This document shows positions 9,937 through 18,701 of a stretch of 64,000 bases of DNA, in pieces (within the stretch, counting starts at the first letter, position 1; every line of letters starts with the position of its first letter). The DNA comes from Streptomyces sp. ALI-76-A. Its GTDB lineage: Bacteria; Actinomycetota; Actinomycetes; Streptomycetales; Streptomycetaceae. Position numbers and translations under genes: made by a program. The stretch spans positions 5,084,001 to 5,148,000 of the forward strand of contig NZ_JASVWB010000002.1 of NCBI RefSeq assembly GCF_030287445.1. Direction: 5' to 3'. A model generated the notes under the pieces. It had not been told where the DNA came from, did no database searches, and saw nothing but the letters and a program-made list of their open reading frames with translations.

Positions 9937-11001
9937 ATGGCGGACGCCAAGGTCATTCCGTTCGACGACGACCGGTCCCGCGGGAACAGCGCCGCGCAGC
10001 GGCCGCCGCGGCGCCGGAGTGCGGGCAACCGGCGCAAGGGCACGGAGTCCTCGCTGGTCCGGGAGGTCCAGCCCCTGCCGGGCAGGCCGTCGACGCAGGA
10101 TGATGTTCCTGTGACCGGTGAGGAACAGCTGCCCGAGAAGCCGCGGGACGAGAGCGGGCCCGGCGGCCTGGAGCGGCGTGTCGCGGGCGGCCTCGCCTTT
10201 CTGCGCCGACGCCTCACCGGTGACTACGAGGTCGACGACTTCGGCTACGACGAGGAGCTGACCGACCAGGTCCTGATGTCGCTGCTGCGCCCGGTGTACG
10301 AGAAGTACTTCCGGGTCGAGGTGAAGGGCGTCGAGAACATCCCGGCCGAGGGCGGCGCGCTGATCGTGGCGAACCACTCGGGCACCCTGCCGATGGACGG
10401 GCTGATGATGCAGGTCGCCGTCCACGACCACCATCCCGACAACCGTCATCTGCGCCTGCTCGCCGCGGACCTCGTCTTCATGCTGCCGGTGGTCAACGAA
10501 CTGGCCCGCAAGCTGGGGCACACGCTGGCCTGTGCCGAGGACGCCGAGCGGCTGCTGGCGCAGGGCGAACTCGTCGGGGTGATGCCGGAGGGCTTCAAGG
10601 GCATCGGCAAGCCCTTCAGCGAGCGCTACAAGCTCCAGCGCTTCGGCCGGGGCGGGTTCGTGTCCACGGCGCTGCGGCAGGGGGCGCCGATCATCCCCTG
10701 CTCGATCGTCGGGGCCGAGGAGATCTACCCGATGATCGGCAACGCCAAGACCCTGGCCCGGGTGCTGGGCTTCCCGTACTTCCCGCTCACGCCGACCTTT
10801 CCGTGGCTCGGCCCGCTCGGCGCGATCCCGTTGCCGACCAAGTGGACCATCCAGTTCGGCGAGGCGATCCCGACGGACGGCTATCCGCCGGAGGCCGCCG
10901 AGGACCCGATGCTGATGTTCAACCTGACCGACCAGGTCCGCGAACAGATCCAGCACACCCTGTACAAGCTGCTGGTGCAGCGCCGGTCGGTGTTCTTCTA
11001 G
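9937..11001 (+). CDS. PlsC/MGAT-like lysophospholipid acyltransferase
   Basis: A 354-residue protein with a hydrophilic, probably disordered N-terminal 90 residues and a C-terminal acyltransferase domain. The catalytic His lies in ANHSGTLPMDG (His147), with Asp seven residues on (Asp154), the spacing of the MGAT-like branch rather than classical HX4D. The phosphate-binding block is VGVMPEGFKGIGKPF. It is expected to transfer an acyl chain to a glycerol-type acceptor at the inner membrane face. ATG 9937 is preceded by GAGGAG. It is followed by a bidirectional terminator shared with rsbN. Confidence 0.85.
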   Translation: MADAKVIPFDDDRSRGNSAAQRPPRRRSAGNRRKGTESSLVREVQPLPGRPSTQDDVPVTGEEQLPEKPRDESGPGGLERRVAGGLAFLRRRLTGDYEVDDFGYDEELTDQVLMSLLRPVYEKYFRVEVKGVENIPAEGGALIVANHSGTLPMDGLMMQVAVHDHHPDNRHLRLLAADLVFMLPVVNELARKLGHTLACAEDAERLLAQGELVGVMPEGFKGIGKPFSERYKLQRFGRGGFVSTALRQGAPIIPCSIVGAEEIYPMIGNAKTLARVLGFPYFPLTPTFPWLGPLGAIPLPTKWTIQFGEAIPTDGYPPEAAEDPMLMFNLTDQVREQIQHTLYKLLVQRRSVFF

Positions 11002-11015
11002 CGCCTGCTCAGCAC

Positions 11016-11057
11016 GGCGACGGGGGCGCCCCTCTCAGGAGGGGCGCCCCCGTCGCC
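11016..11057. terminator. Bidirectional terminator between acyltransferase and rsbN
   Basis: Perfect 19-bp stem starting GGCGACGGGGGCGCCCC with a TCAG loop, between the converging stops at 11001 and 11068. Confidence 0.9.
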
Positions 11058-11067
11058 GTGGGGACGA

Positions 11068-12315
11068 CTACTGGGCGTCCCCGCCGTCGATGCCCAGGCC
11101 GGGCAGGAGGTCCGGGAGCAGGGGCGGGACGGTGACGTCCGGTTCCGTGATGGGCGGGTTGCTGGTGGACGGGGCGGTGCTGCCGGTGTCCTTGGGCGGG
11201 TCGAGCAGGCCGCCGGTGTTGCCGTCGAGCAGTCCGTCGTCCTCGCTGCCGGTGCCGGCCGAGGTGCTGGGGCCCTGGCCCTTGCTGCCGGTGCCACCGC
11301 TGTCGGACGGCCGGCCGCCGTCATCGCTGGGTGCGGTGGAACGGCCGGAACCGGTCGATGTGTCGGAGGACGCCGGTCCGGAGTCCTGGCGCCGCCGGTC
11401 GCCGCTGTCGCCCGGGGCCGGGGGCTGCGGCAGGAGGGACTGCAGCGGAGCGACCTCCTCGTCTATGGCGTCGAAGACCGACGACACCTGCTGACTGACG
11501 TCACCGAGCTGCACGGGCAGCCTGTCGCGCAGCGCGCCCCAGGCGTCGCGGTGCGAGCGCGAGAAGGCGTCCAGTGCCTGGATGGGACCGAGGGACTGGG
11601 GGTCGCGCTGGTAGGCCGCGGTCAGCAGCCGGTGGCCCTCCGAGGCGTCGTGCTGCATGCCGGACAGGGCGCGGCGGATCTCGCCGAGGGACTCGTGGTC
11701 GAGGTGGCCGCCACGGCCGCGCTCCATCAGCCGACGGGCCTCGTTCAGGCGGGTGGAGGCCTGGTCGAGGTAGGCGACACCGCGTTCGTCGTCCCCGTCG
11801 GACAGGTAGCTCAGCTTGAAGTCCTCGATGCCCCGCTTCAGGCCATAGAGCGAGTCGCCGGGCAGGGCGTCGGAGCTGGCCGCGGCGACACCGCCGAAGG
11901 CGCCGGCGGCGACGCCGACGCTGAGTCCGCCCGCCGCGAGCCCCTTGGTCAGGCGGGACCGCGGCCGGAGCCTGCCCAGCGGGCTCGCCCGGTGGGCGCC
12001 CCGCGCCCGAGAGGAACGCTGTTCGGGTACGGAAGGATCCGTCGCCCTGCCTCCCGGTGCCGTGCCCTCCAGCAGCATGGCCTCCATGGCGGCCACGAGC
12101 TGGGCCCGCTGGACGACCTTGACCTCAGGGTCCAGCTGCGGTTTGGGCAGCTCGCCCAGACCCACCGCGAGGGCCGTCAGCCGGCCCGGCCCGGTCCGTT
12201 CCGCGGCAGCCGGGGGATCCTCGGACTGCTCGGCCGCCGTGCCCCGGTCGGACTGCTCCTCCAAGGCCAGGGCGAAGGCGTTCGCCCGCCGGTGCGCCGA
12301 TACGTTCGCGATCAC
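11068..12315 (-). CDS. rsbN: RsbN, membrane anti-sigma factor of BldN
   Basis: A 415-residue protein: cytoplasmic N-terminal domain (about residues 1-120, beginning MIANVSAHRRANAF), one membrane segment near 125-147 (KGLAAGGLSVGVAAGAFGG) and an external helical region followed by a Ser/Gly/Asp/Pro-rich tail of about 120 residues. In S. coelicolor and S. venezuelae the orthologue holds the developmental sigma factor BldN inactive at the membrane, and the gene lies directly downstream of bldN as here. GTG 12315 is chosen because AGGAGG lies just upstream; the GTG at 12324 overlaps that ribosome binding site. Confidence 0.92.
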   Translation of the reverse strand: MIANVSAHRRANAFALALEEQSDRGTAAEQSEDPPAAAERTGPGRLTALAVGLGELPKPQLDPEVKVVQRAQLVAAMEAMLLEGTAPGGRATDPSVPEQRSSRARGAHRASPLGRLRPRSRLTKGLAAGGLSVGVAAGAFGGVAAASSDALPGDSLYGLKRGIEDFKLSYLSDGDDERGVAYLDQASTRLNEARRLMERGRGGHLDHESLGEIRRALSGMQHDASEGHRLLTAAYQRDPQSLGPIQALDAFSRSHRDAWGALRDRLPVQLGDVSQQVSSVFDAIDEEVAPLQSLLPQPPAPGDSGDRRRQDSGPASSDTSTGSGRSTAPSDDGGRPSDSGGTGSKGQGPSTSAGTGSEDDGLLDGNTGGLLDPPKDTGSTAPSTSNPPITEPDVTVPPLLPDLLPGLGIDGGDAQ

Positions 12316-12548
12316 GGGCGGCACCTCCTCTCGTCAAGACGTTCGACTCCCCAGGGGGTCCTGAGGGTTGCACGCCCTGACCAAAGGCACACGATCGAGT
12401 GATCGAAGTCGGCCAGGGAGTGACCACAGGGAGCCTGCATCCCGCACAACGAGTGGCGCGGCGCTTGGGTTACGGACGGCGGATGATCGGATCGGGAAGT
12501 CAACGGACTTTCACTGACTGCGAGTTGGCTGTTACCGAACGTGCGCCG

Positions 12549-13322
12549 TCAGCGGGCGTCGTCCGGGAGGAGCCGGGCGAGGGTGCGGACGGCCCGGTAC
12601 TGGAGGGTCTTGATCGCCCCCTCGTTCTTGCCCATCACGTGGGCGGTCTCGGCCACCGAGAGACCCTGGAGGAACCGGAGGGTCACGCACTCCTGCTGCT
12701 GGGGGTTGAGCCGTCGTACGGCGTCCAGGAGCGCGGCGTTCGAGAGGGACTCCAGGACGGAGTCCTCGGGGGAGCGCGCGACCTCGTTGGCGTCGAGCAT
12801 CTCACCGGTGGTCACTTCGAGCCGGAAGCGGCTGGACTTGAAGTGGTCGGCGACGAGGTTGCGGGCGATCGTCACCAGCCAGGCGCCGAAGTCGCGGCCC
12901 TGCCAGGTGAAGGTGCCGATGCGGCGCAGGGCGCGCAGGAACGTCTCGCTGGTCAGGTCCTCGGCGGTCGCCTTGCCTCCCACTCGGTAGTAGATGTACC
13001 GGTACACGGTGTCGCTGTACTGGTCGTAGAGACGGCCGAAGGCGTCGGCCTCGCCGGCCTGGGCGCGTTCCACCAGGTCCATCATGCGGGCGCTGTCGCT
13101 GTCGGCGGCGGGTCGGCGGGCGGGGGCGGCACCGGTCGAACGCCCTCGTCTGCCGACGGCGGCGCTGCCGTCGGCGAGCGCGTAGCACGGGCCGACGGGG
13201 GTGGTGGCAACGGCGAGGGCGGGGACGGCGTACGCGGTGGGGACGAAGCCGCGCAACAGGTCCAGGACCGTTGCGCGGAGCGTAGCCAGGCCCGAGGCGT
13301 CAACCCCGACGTGTGGGTACAC
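12549..13322 (-). CDS. bldN: BldN, developmental ECF RNA polymerase sigma factor
   Basis: A 257-residue ECF sigma factor with an unusual N-terminal pro-sequence of roughly 85 residues, as in S. coelicolor BldN, which is made as a precursor. Sigma region 2 spans about 88-160 (AFGRLYDQYSDTVYRYIYY, DLTSETFLRALRRI) and region 4 about 195-250 (QQQECVTLRFLQGLSVAETA, GAIKTLQYRAVRTL). It directs transcription needed for aerial mycelium, including chaplin and rodlin genes. It starts at GTG 13322. rsbN follows in the same orientation after a gap of about 230 bp that could hold its own promoter. Confidence 0.95.
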   Translation of the reverse strand: MYPHVGVDASGLATLRATVLDLLRGFVPTAYAVPALAVATTPVGPCYALADGSAAVGRRGRSTGAAPARRPAADSDSARMMDLVERAQAGEADAFGRLYDQYSDTVYRYIYYRVGGKATAEDLTSETFLRALRRIGTFTWQGRDFGAWLVTIARNLVADHFKSSRFRLEVTTGEMLDANEVARSPEDSVLESLSNAALLDAVRRLNPQQQECVTLRFLQGLSVAETAHVMGKNEGAIKTLQYRAVRTLARLLPDDAR

Positions 13323-13662
13323 GGGACTCCCAGAGGCAGAGCTTCCATCACGAGCAGTGCGGAACCGTTCACCCGTCGTAGCGACGGAAGGGGATCCGGA
13401 TTGCGTCTGAGGAGAATAACGCTTAGTGCAGGCGCTGCTACACGCAGTTGCTCAAATCACCGATTACGTCGCTTCGGTAGCCGATTGGCGCCCGATCGAG
13501 TACCGGAGAGTGACCGATTGTTGATCGAAACGGTTCGCGTTTCGGCTTGGCCGGGGCGTGTTGTGGCCGTGTGCAGCCAACGTGACTGGACAGGGCGGTC
13601 ATGGGTCGCGACCTGCGGATTGGCCGGGCCGCGGGGGCCGTGACCTGATGTGACGCCTGTTG
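13323..13662 (-). promoter_or_regulatory. bldN upstream region with possible BldD site
   Basis: 340 bp without a gene between bldN and the HAD phosphatase (which ends at 13663). It is less GC-rich than its surroundings. AGTGC (13356-13360) and TCACC (13369-13373) lie 34-51 bp upstream of the bldN start and resemble a BldD box, and bldN is a known BldD target. Further TCACC (13457-13461) and AGTGA (13509-13513) elements occur. I see no small gene in this stretch. Confidence 0.45.
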
Positions 13663-14574
13663 TCAGCGGCGGCGCTTGTGCAGGGCGATCGCCGCCGCCG
13701 TGCCGCCCGCCACCGCGCCCACGCCCGCCGCCGCCGGGATGCCGACCTTCGCCGCCTTGCGGCCCGTGCGGTAGTCCCGCAGGCGCCACTCCAGCCGGCG
13801 GGCGTGCTTGCGGAGCTTGCTGTCCGGGTTGATGGCGTAGGGGTGGCCGACCAGGGAGAGCATCGGGATGTCGTTGTGCGAGTCGCTGTACGCCGCGCAG
13901 CGCGACAGGTCCAGGCCCTCCGCCGCGGCCAGGGCGCGCACCGCCTCCGCCTTCGCCGGGCCGTGCAGGGGCTCGCCGACCAGCTTGCCCGTGTAGACGC
14001 CGTCCACCGACTCGGCGACCGTGCCCAGGGCGCCCGTCAGGCCGAGGCGGCGGGCGATCACCGTGGCGATCTCCACCGGGGCGGCTGTGACCAGCCACAC
14101 CTTCTGGCCCGCATCCAGGTGGGCCTGGGCGAGGGCCCGGGTGCCCGGCCAGATGCGCTCGGCCATGTACTCGTCGTAGATCTCCTCGCCGATCGACATC
14201 AGCTCGGAGACGCGGTGGCCCTGGACGATCGACAGCGCGGAGTCCCGGGCCTCCTGCATGTGCTCCGGGTCCTCGACGCCGGCCAGCCGGAACCACGCCT
14301 GCTGCCAGGCGAACCGGGCCAGGTCGCGGGTCTCGAAGAACTTCCGCTTGTGCAGGCCCCGCCCGAAGTGGAACAGGGCGGCGCCCTGCATCACGGTGTT
14401 GTCGAGGTCGAAGAAGGCGGCGGCGTGCGCGTCGCCGTGCACCGGGAACTGCGGTTCCACGGTGGAGATGTCCTGCGTGGACTTGCGTGCTGCCTCCGCC
14501 GAGGCCTCGCCTGCCAGCACACTGCGCGCCGTGGCGGAGCGCCTACGGGGGGTGAGCCATCCGAGAGCGGCCAT
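13663..14574 (-). CDS. HAD-IB family phosphatase
   Basis: A 303-residue HAD hydrolase of subfamily IB (SerB-like). The nucleophile motif is FFDLDNTVMQGAAL (Asp56, Asp58), motif II lies in LVTAAPVEIA, and motif IV is AYSDSHNDIPML, diagnostic of IB enzymes. The C-terminus has a hydrophobic stretch GIPAAAGVGAVAGGTAAAIA and ends HKRRR, so the protein may be membrane-tethered. The substrate is unknown: phosphoserine and lysophospholipid phosphates are both handled by relatives. ATG 14574 (MAALGWLTPRRR) is preferred; upstream sequence in frame is not family-like. Confidence 0.88.
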   Translation of the reverse strand: MAALGWLTPRRRSATARSVLAGEASAEAARKSTQDISTVEPQFPVHGDAHAAAFFDLDNTVMQGAALFHFGRGLHKRKFFETRDLARFAWQQAWFRLAGVEDPEHMQEARDSALSIVQGHRVSELMSIGEEIYDEYMAERIWPGTRALAQAHLDAGQKVWLVTAAPVEIATVIARRLGLTGALGTVAESVDGVYTGKLVGEPLHGPAKAEAVRALAAAEGLDLSRCAAYSDSHNDIPMLSLVGHPYAINPDSKLRKHARRLEWRLRDYRTGRKAAKVGIPAAAGVGAVAGGTAAAIALHKRRR

Positions 14575-14668
14575 GGCGTGAGCATAGCCAGTTTGTTCGG
14601 TGGTTCCGGAGTGGAGAGGTTTGGAGGCTGTGAACTCTCCGCGACTGTGCCGTTGAAGAAGCGGGACA

Positions 14669-14950
14669 ATGGCGGGCATGAGTCCCCTCTTCCGCCGGAC
14701 GGGTCGCGACCCGCAGGACCGGCTCGTGACGCTCGTCCGCAAGCCCGGCTGTCACCTCTGTGACGACGCGCAGATCGTCGTCGAGAAGGTGTGCGCCGAG
14801 CTCGGGGTCCCCTGGGAGCAGAAGGACATCACTCAGGACCCTCGACTGCACGACCAGTACTGGGAGCAGATCCCCGTCGTCCTCGTGGATGGGGAACAGC
14901 ACACTTTTTGGCGCGTGAACGAGGATCGCCTTCGCAAAGCGTTGACTTAG
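14669..14950 (+). CDS. Glutaredoxin family protein (CxxC thioredoxin fold)
   Basis: A 93-residue thioredoxin-fold protein with the redox motif GCHLCDDA near residue 28 and the cis-proline loop in IPVVLVDG, typical of the actinobacterial glutaredoxin-like family (DUF836). It is a likely thiol-disulfide oxidoreductase in the cytoplasm. The start may be ATG 14669 or, fitting family members better, ATG 14678 (MSPLFRR). It is divergent from the HAD phosphatase and upstream of the redox sensor gene rex. Confidence 0.85.
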   Translation: MAGMSPLFRRTGRDPQDRLVTLVRKPGCHLCDDAQIVVEKVCAELGVPWEQKDITQDPRLHDQYWEQIPVVLVDGEQHTFWRVNEDRLRKALT

Positions 14951-15111
14951 GATCGACGACGAACTGGTCTCGGGGGCGGCGATCGTGGAGGAGAGTGTGC
15001 GGTTTTGCCCCCAAGAGAAGAGGAACGGTGGAGCGTGCGCGCCGGTTCCCCGGCCGCGCGCCGGGGGCGCGTGACCCCGGTCACGTTGGCCGGGCAAATC
15101 GGACACCATCT

Positions 15112-15129
15112 TTGTGCACGCGTTCACAA
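15112..15129 (+). promoter_or_regulatory. Rex operator (ROP) of the rex-hem operon
   Basis: TTGTGCACGCGTTCACAA matches the published Streptomyces Rex operator pattern TTGTGAA-n-TTCACAA, including the central CG. It lies 77 bp upstream of the rex start, and a possible -10 element (TAGCCT, near 15135) follows at once. Rex binding when NADH is low would repress its own operon; NADH would release it. Confidence 0.88.
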
Positions 15130-15205
15130 AGACATAGCCTGCTTTCGACGGGGCGGTCCGGGGACGTGTGACCGCCTGAAGCCCCGCTCTACCCGCAGGA
15201 GCACC

Positions 15206-15973
15206 GTGGCAACTGGCCGAACTCACCGACCGGCGACCCGTAGCCGAGGGATTCCCGAGGCCACCGTCGCCCGGCTTCCGCTGTACCTCCGCGCGCTGAC
15301 CGCACTGTCGGAGCGCTCGGTGCCCACGGTCTCCTCCGAGGAGCTCGCGGCCGCCGCGGGGGTCAACTCCGCGAAGCTGCGCAAGGACTTCTCGTACCTC
15401 GGCTCCTACGGGACGCGCGGTGTGGGGTACGACGTCGAGTATCTCGTCTACCAGATCTCCCGCGAACTCGGCCTGACCCAGGACTGGCCGGTAGTGATCG
15501 TCGGCATCGGCAACCTCGGCGCCGCGCTGGCCAACTACGGCGGGTTCGCCTCCCGTGGATTCCGGGTCGCCGCGCTGATCGACGCCGATCCCACGATGGC
15601 CGGGAAGCCGGTCGCCGGGATCCCCGTCCAGCACACGGACGAGCTGGAAAAAATCATTTCGACCAACGGCGTGTCGATCGGGGTCATCGCCACGCCCGCC
15701 GGTGCCGCCCAGCAGGTCTGCGACCGGCTAGTGGCCGCCGGGGTCACCTCCATCCTGAACTTCGCGCCGACCGTGCTGACCGTGCCGGACGGCGTCGACG
15801 TGCGCAAGGTCGACCTCTCCATCGAGCTGCAGATCCTCGCCTTCCACGAGCAGCGCAAGGCCGGCGAGGAGGCCGCCGCGGCCGCCGACGGCGCCCTTCC
15901 GACCGTCGCCGCCCGCACGAAGTCCTCCGACAAGGGACCCGACGGGGACGTCCCCGCCGTGATGCCGGCATGA
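15206..15973 (+). CDS. rex: Rex, redox-sensing transcriptional repressor
   Basis: A 255-residue dimeric repressor that senses NADH/NAD+. The N-terminal winged helix (about residues 15-85) includes SSEELAAAAGVNSAKLRKDF and LGSYGTRGVGY. The Rossmann domain begins VVIVGIGNLGAALA (GxGxxG at 100-105), followed by acidic AALIDADP, and the C-terminus contributes the swapped helix (ELQILAFHEQRKA). GTG 15206 is preceded by CAGGAG; earlier in-frame codons lie over the operator region. Its stop overlaps the hemA start, so the genes are translationally coupled, as in S. coelicolor rex-hemACD. Confidence 0.96.
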   Translation: MATGRTHRPATRSRGIPEATVARLPLYLRALTALSERSVPTVSSEELAAAAGVNSAKLRKDFSYLGSYGTRGVGYDVEYLVYQISRELGLTQDWPVVIVGIGNLGAALANYGGFASRGFRVAALIDADPTMAGKPVAGIPVQHTDELEKIISTNGVSIGVIATPAGAAQQVCDRLVAAGVTSILNFAPTVLTVPDGVDVRKVDLSIELQILAFHEQRKAGEEAAAAADGALPTVAARTKSSDKGPDGDVPAVMPA

Positions 15974-17745
15974 GCCTCCTCGTCGTCGGGCTGAGCCATC
16001 GCAGCGCCCCGGTCAGCGTGCTGGAGCGGGCCGCGCTGCACGCCGACGCCCAGATCAAGCTGCTCCAGGACACGGTCGCCGCCGAACCGGCCGCCGAGGC
16101 CGCGGTGCTCGCCACCTGCAACCGCATCGAGCTGTACGCCGACGTGGACAAGTTCCACGCCGGTGTCGCCGAGCTGTCCACGCTGCTCGCCCAGCACAGC
16201 GGCGTCGGGCTCGAGGAGCTCACTCCCTATCTCTACGTGCACTACGAGGACCGGGCCGTCCACCACCTCTTCTCGGTGGCCTGCGGGCTCGACTCGATGG
16301 TCGTCGGCGAGGGCCAGATCCTCGGCCAGATCAAGGACTCCCTCGCCAAGGCGCAGGTGCTGCACACCGCCGGGCGCCTGCTGAACGACCTGTTCCAGCA
16401 GGCACTGCGCGTCGGCAAGCGCGCCCACTCCGAGACCGGCATCGACCGCGCCGGACAGTCGCTGGTCAGCTTCGGCCTGGAGCAGCTGTCGTCCGGGGCG
16501 TCGGTCGCGGCATGGGCCCGCGGCAAGAAGGCGCTGGTCATCGGCGCCGGCTCGATGTCCTCGCTGGCCGCGGCCACGCTCGCGCGGGCCGGGGTCGCCG
16601 AGATCGTCGTGGCCAACCGGACGCCGGACCGCGCCGAGCGCCTCGCCCAGATACTGACCGAGGGCGAGGACACGGACGTGTCGGCCCGCGCGGTCCCGAT
16701 GGAATCGGTGCCGGTCGAGCTGACACGTGCCGATGTCACCGTCTCCTGCACCGGCGCGACGGGCCTGGTCCTGACCGCCGAGACGGTCGCCGCGGCGATG
16801 GCGCGGCGCACCGGGGACGGCGGCGGATCCGACACGGCGGGCACGCCGGGTGCGGGACCCGACGCCACCGGATCCGGCCGCGGGGCCGTCCCGGCCGCCG
16901 GGCGTGGCGAGCTGCCGCCCACCGGCCTCGGGGCCGAGGAGGGCTGTCCGCTCGATCTTCCGGCCGTGCAGGCGACCGCCGGTTTCTCCGTGCTCGGCGA
17001 GGCCGCCGTGGCCGGGATGGCCGCCTCCGAGCTGGAACAGCACGCCGCCTGGGTGGACAACGGCGTCACGCGCCAGACCTCCGCCGCGGCGGGCGCGGTC
17101 ACGGTGCTCGACCCGGCCCTGGAGACGGACGCCATCGCCGCGCTCGCCGCCGCCGTGACCGCCGTCGGCCGGGTGCCCGAGCGGCGCAGGCCCGAGCCGG
17201 TCGCCGAGATCCCGCGGCCCGAGCCCACATTCTTCCTGCTCGACCTCGCCATGCCGCGCGACATCGACGCGGCCGCGCACCGGCTGACCGGGGTGCGGCT
17301 GGTGGACATCGAGTCGCTGGCGGAAGCCTCCGCCGACGCCCCGATGGCGGCCGACGTCGACCAGGTCCGCCGTATCGTCGCCGACGAGGTCGCGGCGTTC
17401 GGGGCGGCGCAGCGGGCCGCGCACATCACGCCGACCGTGGTCGCCCTGCGCACCATGGCCGCCGATGTCGTCGCGAACGAGATCGCCCGGCTCGACGGGC
17501 GGCTGCCCGGGCTGGACGACAAGCAGCGCGGGGAGATCACCCAGACCGTCAAGCGCGTGGTCGACAAGTTGCTGCACGCGCCGACCGTCCGGGTCAAGCA
17601 GCTCGCGGCCGAGCCCGGCGGCGCCGGGTACGCGGACGCGCTGCGGACCCTGTTCGACCTGGACCCCGAGACGGTGGCCGCCGTGTCCCGGGCCGACCGC
17701 GCCGACGATGAACCTGAGAACAGCAAGAACCGAGGGCCGGCATGA
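15970..17745 (+). CDS. hemA: Glutamyl-tRNA reductase
   Basis: HemA reduces glutamyl-tRNA with NADPH to glutamate-1-semialdehyde, the first committed step of C5 tetrapyrrole synthesis. The catalytic Cys50 is in VLATCNRIELYAD, the substrate region includes VVGEGQILGQIK, the NADPH site is VIGAGSMSSLAA, and the C-terminal dimerization helix follows. At 591 residues it is far longer than the usual 420-450: an Ala/Gly-rich insertion of about 130 residues lies inside the NADPH domain (about residues 278-415), before FFLLDLAMPRDID. The ATG overlaps the rex stop, and its stop overlaps the hemC start. Confidence 0.96.
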   Translation: MSLLVVGLSHRSAPVSVLERAALHADAQIKLLQDTVAAEPAAEAAVLATCNRIELYADVDKFHAGVAELSTLLAQHSGVGLEELTPYLYVHYEDRAVHHLFSVACGLDSMVVGEGQILGQIKDSLAKAQVLHTAGRLLNDLFQQALRVGKRAHSETGIDRAGQSLVSFGLEQLSSGASVAAWARGKKALVIGAGSMSSLAAATLARAGVAEIVVANRTPDRAERLAQILTEGEDTDVSARAVPMESVPVELTRADVTVSCTGATGLVLTAETVAAAMARRTGDGGGSDTAGTPGAGPDATGSGRGAVPAAGRGELPPTGLGAEEGCPLDLPAVQATAGFSVLGEAAVAGMAASELEQHAAWVDNGVTRQTSAAAGAVTVLDPALETDAIAALAAAVTAVGRVPERRRPEPVAEIPRPEPTFFLLDLAMPRDIDAAAHRLTGVRLVDIESLAEASADAPMAADVDQVRRIVADEVAAFGAAQRAAHITPTVVALRTMAADVVANEIARLDGRLPGLDDKQRGEITQTVKRVVDKLLHAPTVRVKQLAAEPGGAGYADALRTLFDLDPETVAAVSRADRADDEPENSKNRGPA

Positions 17746-18701
17746 GTAGCAAGGCATTGAGGCTCGGGACCAGGCGGAGCAAACTCGCCATGGCCCAGTC
17801 CGGACAGGTGGCGGACACCGTGAGCCGGGTGACCGGACGGCCCGTGGAGCTCGTCGAGATCACCACCTACGGGGACACCTCCCGAGAGCACCTCGCGCAG
17901 ATCGGCGGCACGGGCGTCTTCGTGACCGCGCTGCGCGAAGCGCTGCTGCTCGGAGAGATCGACTTCGCGGTTCATTCGCTGAAGGACCTGCCGACCGGGC
18001 AGCCCGAGGAGCTGGCGCTGGCCGCCGTCCCCGTCCGCGAGGACCCGCGGGACGTGATCGTCGCCAGGGACGCGCGGAAGTTCACGGACCTGCCGCGCGG
18101 GGCGCGGATCGGCACGGGTTCCCCGCGCCGGACGGCCCAGCTGAACGCGTACGCACGCGGCCACGGGCTGGACATCGAGACGGTGCCCATCCGTGGGAAC
18201 GTCGACACCCGCATCCGGTACGTCCGGGACGGTGAGCTGGACGCCGTCGTCCTGGCCGCCGCCGGACTGAGCCGGATCGGCCGGATCGACGAGGTGACCG
18301 ACTTCCTGTCGGTCGACACGGTTCTGCCCGCCCCCGGCCAGGGGGCACTCGCGATCGAATGTGCCGCGGACAACGCGGACCTGATCGCCGCGCTCGGCGA
18401 GCTCGACGACCCGGTCACCCGGGTCGCCGTGACCGCCGAACGGTCACTGCTCGCCGCCCTGGAGGCCGGCTGCAGCGCCCCTGTGGGCGCGCTGGCCGAC
18501 CTCTTGGGGGACGGGCACGTTGTCAAGGAAATGCGCCTGCGCGGCGTCGTCGGCACGACCGACGGCACGCGCATGGTGCAGCTGTCCACCACCGGTCCCG
18601 TGCCCGAGACGTACGACCAGGCAATGGCGCTCGGTCGCGAACTCGCTGCCGAGATGCTTGCCCAGGGCGCGGCCGGTCTGATGGGGGAGCGAGCACTGTG
18701 A
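17742..18701 (+). CDS. hemC: Hydroxymethylbilane synthase (porphobilinogen deaminase)
   Basis: A 319-residue cytoplasmic enzyme that joins four porphobilinogens into hydroxymethylbilane. The dipyrromethane cofactor attaches to Cys244 in LEAGCSAPVGAL; catalytic Asp82 is in HSLKDLPTG; the phosphate-binding arginines occur in GTGSPRRTAQL and IRGNVDTRI. Length and motifs are normal. It overlaps hemA by 4 bp and the hemD fusion by 4 bp. Confidence 0.96.
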   Translation: MSSKALRLGTRRSKLAMAQSGQVADTVSRVTGRPVELVEITTYGDTSREHLAQIGGTGVFVTALREALLLGEIDFAVHSLKDLPTGQPEELALAAVPVREDPRDVIVARDARKFTDLPRGARIGTGSPRRTAQLNAYARGHGLDIETVPIRGNVDTRIRYVRDGELDAVVLAAAGLSRIGRIDEVTDFLSVDTVLPAPGQGALAIECAADNADLIAALGELDDPVTRVAVTAERSLLAALEAGCSAPVGALADLLGDGHVVKEMRLRGVVGTTDGTRMVQLSTTGPVPETYDQAMALGRELAAEMLAQGAAGLMGERAL

